Shown: positions 61,755 to 64,000 of the stretch, one piece after another | How positions within the stretch are numbered: position 1 is the stretch's first letter | How the letters are laid out: each line of letters starts with the position of its first letter | DNA from: Comamonas badia DSM 17552 | GTDB lineage: Bacteria; Pseudomonadota; Gammaproteobacteria; Burkholderiales; Burkholderiaceae_C | Assembly: GCF_000484635.1 (NCBI RefSeq) | Contig: NZ_AXVM01000005.1 | Location: forward strand, 303,420 to 367,419 | DNA: 64,000 nt | Direction: 5' to 3' | Program-made: the position numbers and the translations under genes | The notes under the pieces: generated by a model | The model's database searches: none | What the model saw: only the letters and a program-made list of their open reading frames with translations | What the model was told of the DNA's origin: nothing

Positions 61755-63641
61755 TCAGCCGGAGAGCGTTTCCCAGCGTTCCAGGGCCTGCATCAGCAGG
61801 TCTTCAATGGCACCGTCGCGCTGGGCCAGCTGCGCTGCGCGTTCGTGGTCGCTCGCGTAGAGCGTGCCGTCGGCCAGCGTCTCGCGTAGCGCCTGCTGCT
61901 CCGCTTCCAACGCCTCGATCTGGGCGGGCAATTGCTCCAGCTCGCGCTGCTCTTTGTAGCTCAACTTCTTTTTTTGTAGCTTCTCGCGCTCTCCAGTATT
62001 GGGCTTGATGCTGGTTTTGCTTGAATTTTCGGGCGATGCGTCCTTGGGACTGGCCAGCGTGCGGCTGCGCCGGGATTGCGTCAGCCAATCTTCGACGTCG
62101 CCCTCGTATTCACGCCAGCGCCCCTCGCCTTCGCTGGCGATGATGCTGGTCACCACGTTATCGATGAAGCGCCGGTCGTGGCTCACGAGGAAGACCGTGC
62201 CGTCGTAGGTCTGCAGCAGTTCTTCCAGCAGTTCCAGCGTGTCGATATCGAGATCGTTGGTCGGCTCGTCCAGCACCAGCACATTCGCAGGGCGGGCGAA
62301 CAGGCGCGCCAGCAGCAGGCGGTTGCGCTCGCCGCCCGAGAGCGAACGCACCGGAGAGTGCGCGCGTGCCGGGGAGAACAGGAAGTCGCCCAGGTAACTC
62401 TTCACATGCTTGCGCTCCTGGCCGATCTCTATCCATTCGCTGCCCGGGCTGATGAAGTCTTCCAGCGTGGCGTCCAGGTCCAGCTGCGCCCGCATCTGGT
62501 CAAAGTAGGCAATTTGCAGGTTGGCGCCGCGCTTGATTTCGCCGCTGTCCGGCTGCAGCTCGCCCAGCATCAGTTTGAGCAAGGTGGTCTTGCCCGCGCC
62601 GTTGGGGCCGATCAGACCGACCTTGTCGCCGCGCAAAATGGTGGCGGTGAAATCCGTGACGATCGCCTTGTCGCCAAACGCCTTGCCCACGTTCTCCAGT
62701 TGCGCCACGATCTTGCCCTGGTAGCCGCTGCTGCGGCCGGAATCCACATCCAGCTTCACGCGCCCCAGGGCGTTGCGCCGCTGCGCGTGCTCGCGGCGCA
62801 GGTCGTGCAGCCGCGTGATGCGGCTCTGGCTGCGTGTGCGACGCGCCTCCACGCCCTTGCGTATCCACACCTCTTCTTGGGCCAGCAGCTTGTCGGCCTT
62901 GGCGTTGATGGCCTCTTCCTGCGCCAGCTGGTCGGCCTTCTGTCGCTGGTAGGCCGCGAAATTGCCGGGGTAGGAATGGAGCTTGCCGCGATCGAGCTCC
63001 ACGATGCGCGTGGCAATGCGGTCCAGAAAGCTGCGGTCGTGCGTGATCGTCACCACGCTGCCGGCAAAGCCCAGCAGCAGGTCCTCCAGCCACTCGATCG
63101 CCTCCAGGTCCAGATGGTTGGTCGGCTCGTCCAGCAGCAGCACATGGGGGCGTGCCACCAGCGCCTGGGCCAGTGCCACGCGCTTTTGCATGCCGCCCGA
63201 GAGCTCGCCCACCTTGCCGTCCCCATCCAGGTGCAGGCGCTGCAGGGCCTCCTGCACGCGCTGTTCCCAGTTCCATGCATCCAGCGCCTCGATCTCGGCC
63301 TGCAGGCTCGCAAGCTCTGCCGCATTGCCGGCATGCTGGTAGCGCTCGCGCAAGGCCTTCACCTGCGCAAGGCCCAGTGACACGGCCTCAAATACCGTCG
63401 TCTGCGCCTGCAATTCAGGCTCCTGCGCTACGTAGGCGATCCGGGTGCCCTGCTGCACTGCGAGCAGACCGTCGTCCAGGGCCGCCAGATTGGCCAGAAT
63501 CTTGAGCAACGACGACTTGCCGGCGCCATTGCGCCCTATCAGTCCCACGCGCTCCTGCGCCTCCAGTGCAAAGCTGGCCTTGTCCAGCAGGGGCCAGTGC
63601 CCGAAGGCCAGCTGCCCATCCATCAGTGTCATCAGTGCCAT
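61755..63641 (-). CDS. uup: ABC-F ATPase Uup
   Basis: Soluble ABC-F protein (628 aa) with two ATPase domains, acting on ribosomes/DNA structures. Walker A motifs GRNGAGKSSLLK and GPNGAGKTTLLK; signatures LSGGMQKRVALAQ and LSGGERNRLLLAR; Walker B LLLDEPTNHLD and VLDEPTNDLD. The Uup linker (RSSGYQGKIV region) and a C-terminal coiled coil (ELEQLPAQIEALEAEQQAL) follow. Interspersed repeat copy 11 encodes the segment NSSKTSIKPNTGEREKLQ before the coiled coil. Start ATG 63641. Confidence 0.93.
   Translation of the reverse strand: MALMTLMDGQLAFGHWPLLDKASFALEAQERVGLIGRNGAGKSSLLKILANLAALDDGLLAVQQGTRIAYVAQEPELQAQTTVFEAVSLGLAQVKALRERYQHAGNAAELASLQAEIEALDAWNWEQRVQEALQRLHLDGDGKVGELSGGMQKRVALAQALVARPHVLLLDEPTNHLDLEAIEWLEDLLLGFAGSVVTITHDRSFLDRIATRIVELDRGKLHSYPGNFAAYQRQKADQLAQEEAINAKADKLLAQEEVWIRKGVEARRTRSQSRITRLHDLRREHAQRRNALGRVKLDVDSGRSSGYQGKIVAQLENVGKAFGDKAIVTDFTATILRGDKVGLIGPNGAGKTTLLKLMLGELQPDSGEIKRGANLQIAYFDQMRAQLDLDATLEDFISPGSEWIEIGQERKHVKSYLGDFLFSPARAHSPVRSLSGGERNRLLLARLFARPANVLVLDEPTNDLDIDTLELLEELLQTYDGTVFLVSHDRRFIDNVVTSIIASEGEGRWREYEGDVEDWLTQSRRSRTLASPKDASPENSSKTSIKPNTGEREKLQKKKLSYKEQRELEQLPAQIEALEAEQQALRETLADGTLYASDHERAAQLAQRDGAIEDLLMQALERWETLSG
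61968..62030 (+). repeat. Short interspersed repeat, copy 11, inside uup
   Basis: Plus-strand reading TTTTGTAGCTTCTCGCGCTC, then TCCAGTATTGGGCTTGATGC, then TGGTTTTGCTTG follows the family head, stem and tail. It is translated (minus strand) in the linker between the second ATPase domain and the coiled coil of Uup. Confidence 0.5.
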
Positions 63642-63694
63642 GGGTGGAATTATCGAGGCGGGAAGGAGGTCATCCAAATTTTTTCCTCAACTTC

Positions 63695-63722
63695 TTGCGC
63701 GGTTCGTAAAAACGGGTATACA
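63695..63722 (+). promoter_or_regulatory. Candidate rRNA operon promoter
   Basis: TTGCGC (63695-63700), a 16-bp spacer, and TATACA (63717-63722) with a G-rich patch upstream. A transcript would start near 63730 and run about 250 bp to the 16S gene. The -35 match is only partial. Confidence 0.45.
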
Positions 63723-63914
63723 ATGCAAGGCTTCGCTGATCGCAGCGCTTCTTTGCAAGGGATGCTCCCGGACTTGATCTGTGGGGTTTTTGTGGGGGAG
63801 AAGGGATCGTTAACAAGTTACAGCCGATAAGCGTGGGCGTTTGGTGGTGCTCCTGGTGAGTGCCTGCTGGGCTCGTCCTTTGGGATGGGTCTGAAACAAA
63901 CGCTCATGGAGATA

Positions 63915-63964
63915 GAAGTGAAGTTCACTTCAATTCCGTTTTTATGAGTGAGGTCGCAAGACCT
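63915..63964 (+). other. rRNA leader hairpins before 16S
   Basis: GAAGTGAA and TTCACTTC (63915-63931) are perfect inverse complements around one G. AGGTC-GCAA-GACCT (63951-63964) forms a GNRA-capped hairpin just before the 16S start. They may guide leader processing or folding. The remainder of 63723-63914 shows no gene. Confidence 0.5.
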
Positions 63965-63980
63965 TAAATTTAACAAGATC

Positions 63981-64000
63981 GAACTGAAGAGTTTGATCCT
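63981..64000 (+). rRNA. 16S rRNA, 5' end only
   Basis: The window ends with GAACTGAAGAGTTTGATCCT, the conserved 5' end of bacterial 16S rRNA in the betaproteobacterial form. Only 20 bases are present; the gene continues to the right. Confidence 0.95.

Overview
The window is a stretch of GC-rich bacterial chromosome, most likely from a betaproteobacterium of the order Burkholderiales, family Comamonadaceae. The family is inferred from gene content (PhaM-like granule protein, SrkA, AMP nucleosidase, PXPV-repeat secreted protein), from the style of the short interspersed repeats, and from the first bases of a 16S rRNA gene at the right edge. Most genes are housekeeping or central metabolism, packed with short gaps and many stop/start overlaps.

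Layout. 1-5036: a catabolic operon on the minus strand (ferredoxin-type reductase, Rieske oxygenase alpha and beta subunits, acyl-CoA ligase cut by the window edge) with a divergent MarR regulator. 5068-11748: AMP nucleosidase, MgtC-type membrane protein, a two-gene ABC exporter, 3-hydroxyacyl-CoA dehydrogenase and SrkA kinase. 11764-18247: HD-GYP protein, glnS, a secreted proline/tyrosine-rich protein, aroQ, an alpha/beta hydrolase, a DMT exporter and arfB. 18315-31479: an FNR-type regulator divergent from hemN with a perfect FNR box between them, a diguanylate cyclase, ung, lpxH-mtfA, two cyclophilins, a TPR protein, cysS, a DNA glycosylase, accA and tilS. 31544-34691: lysC, tRNA-Ser, a decayed type III restriction gene and a membrane-anchored cytochrome c. 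34791-41479: a complete RND efflux pump with a divergent TetR repressor and a palindromic operator. 41497-44972: tRNA-Arg, a tyrosine phosphatase, a PhaM-like protein and a fused ether-lipid enzyme candidate. 44994-50544: a second catabolic cluster (Rieske oxygenase, two binding proteins, PhyH dioxygenase, LysR), partly AT-richer than its surroundings. 50523-63641: ruvA/ruvB separated by a secreted protease, ybeZ-panD-ybeY, a TSUP transporter whose start codon lies in a heptamer repeat, a HAD phosphatase with a diguanylate cyclase, a peptide-type binding protein, purU and uup. 63642-64000: rRNA operon leader and the 16S start.

The least expected signal is a family of about 11 diverged short interspersed repeats of roughly 50-60 bp. 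Some fill gaps between genes. Others lie inside open reading frames (srkA, tilS, the ether-lipid fusion, uup), where they are translated as extra peptide segments, or cover a start or stop codon. Other points of interest are the heptamer array that supplies a start codon, the AGMO-like/YhhN-like fusion, the two catabolic clusters of unknown substrate, and the protease gene between ruvA and ruvB.

All calls come from reading the sequence and from memory of protein families. No database search was run.
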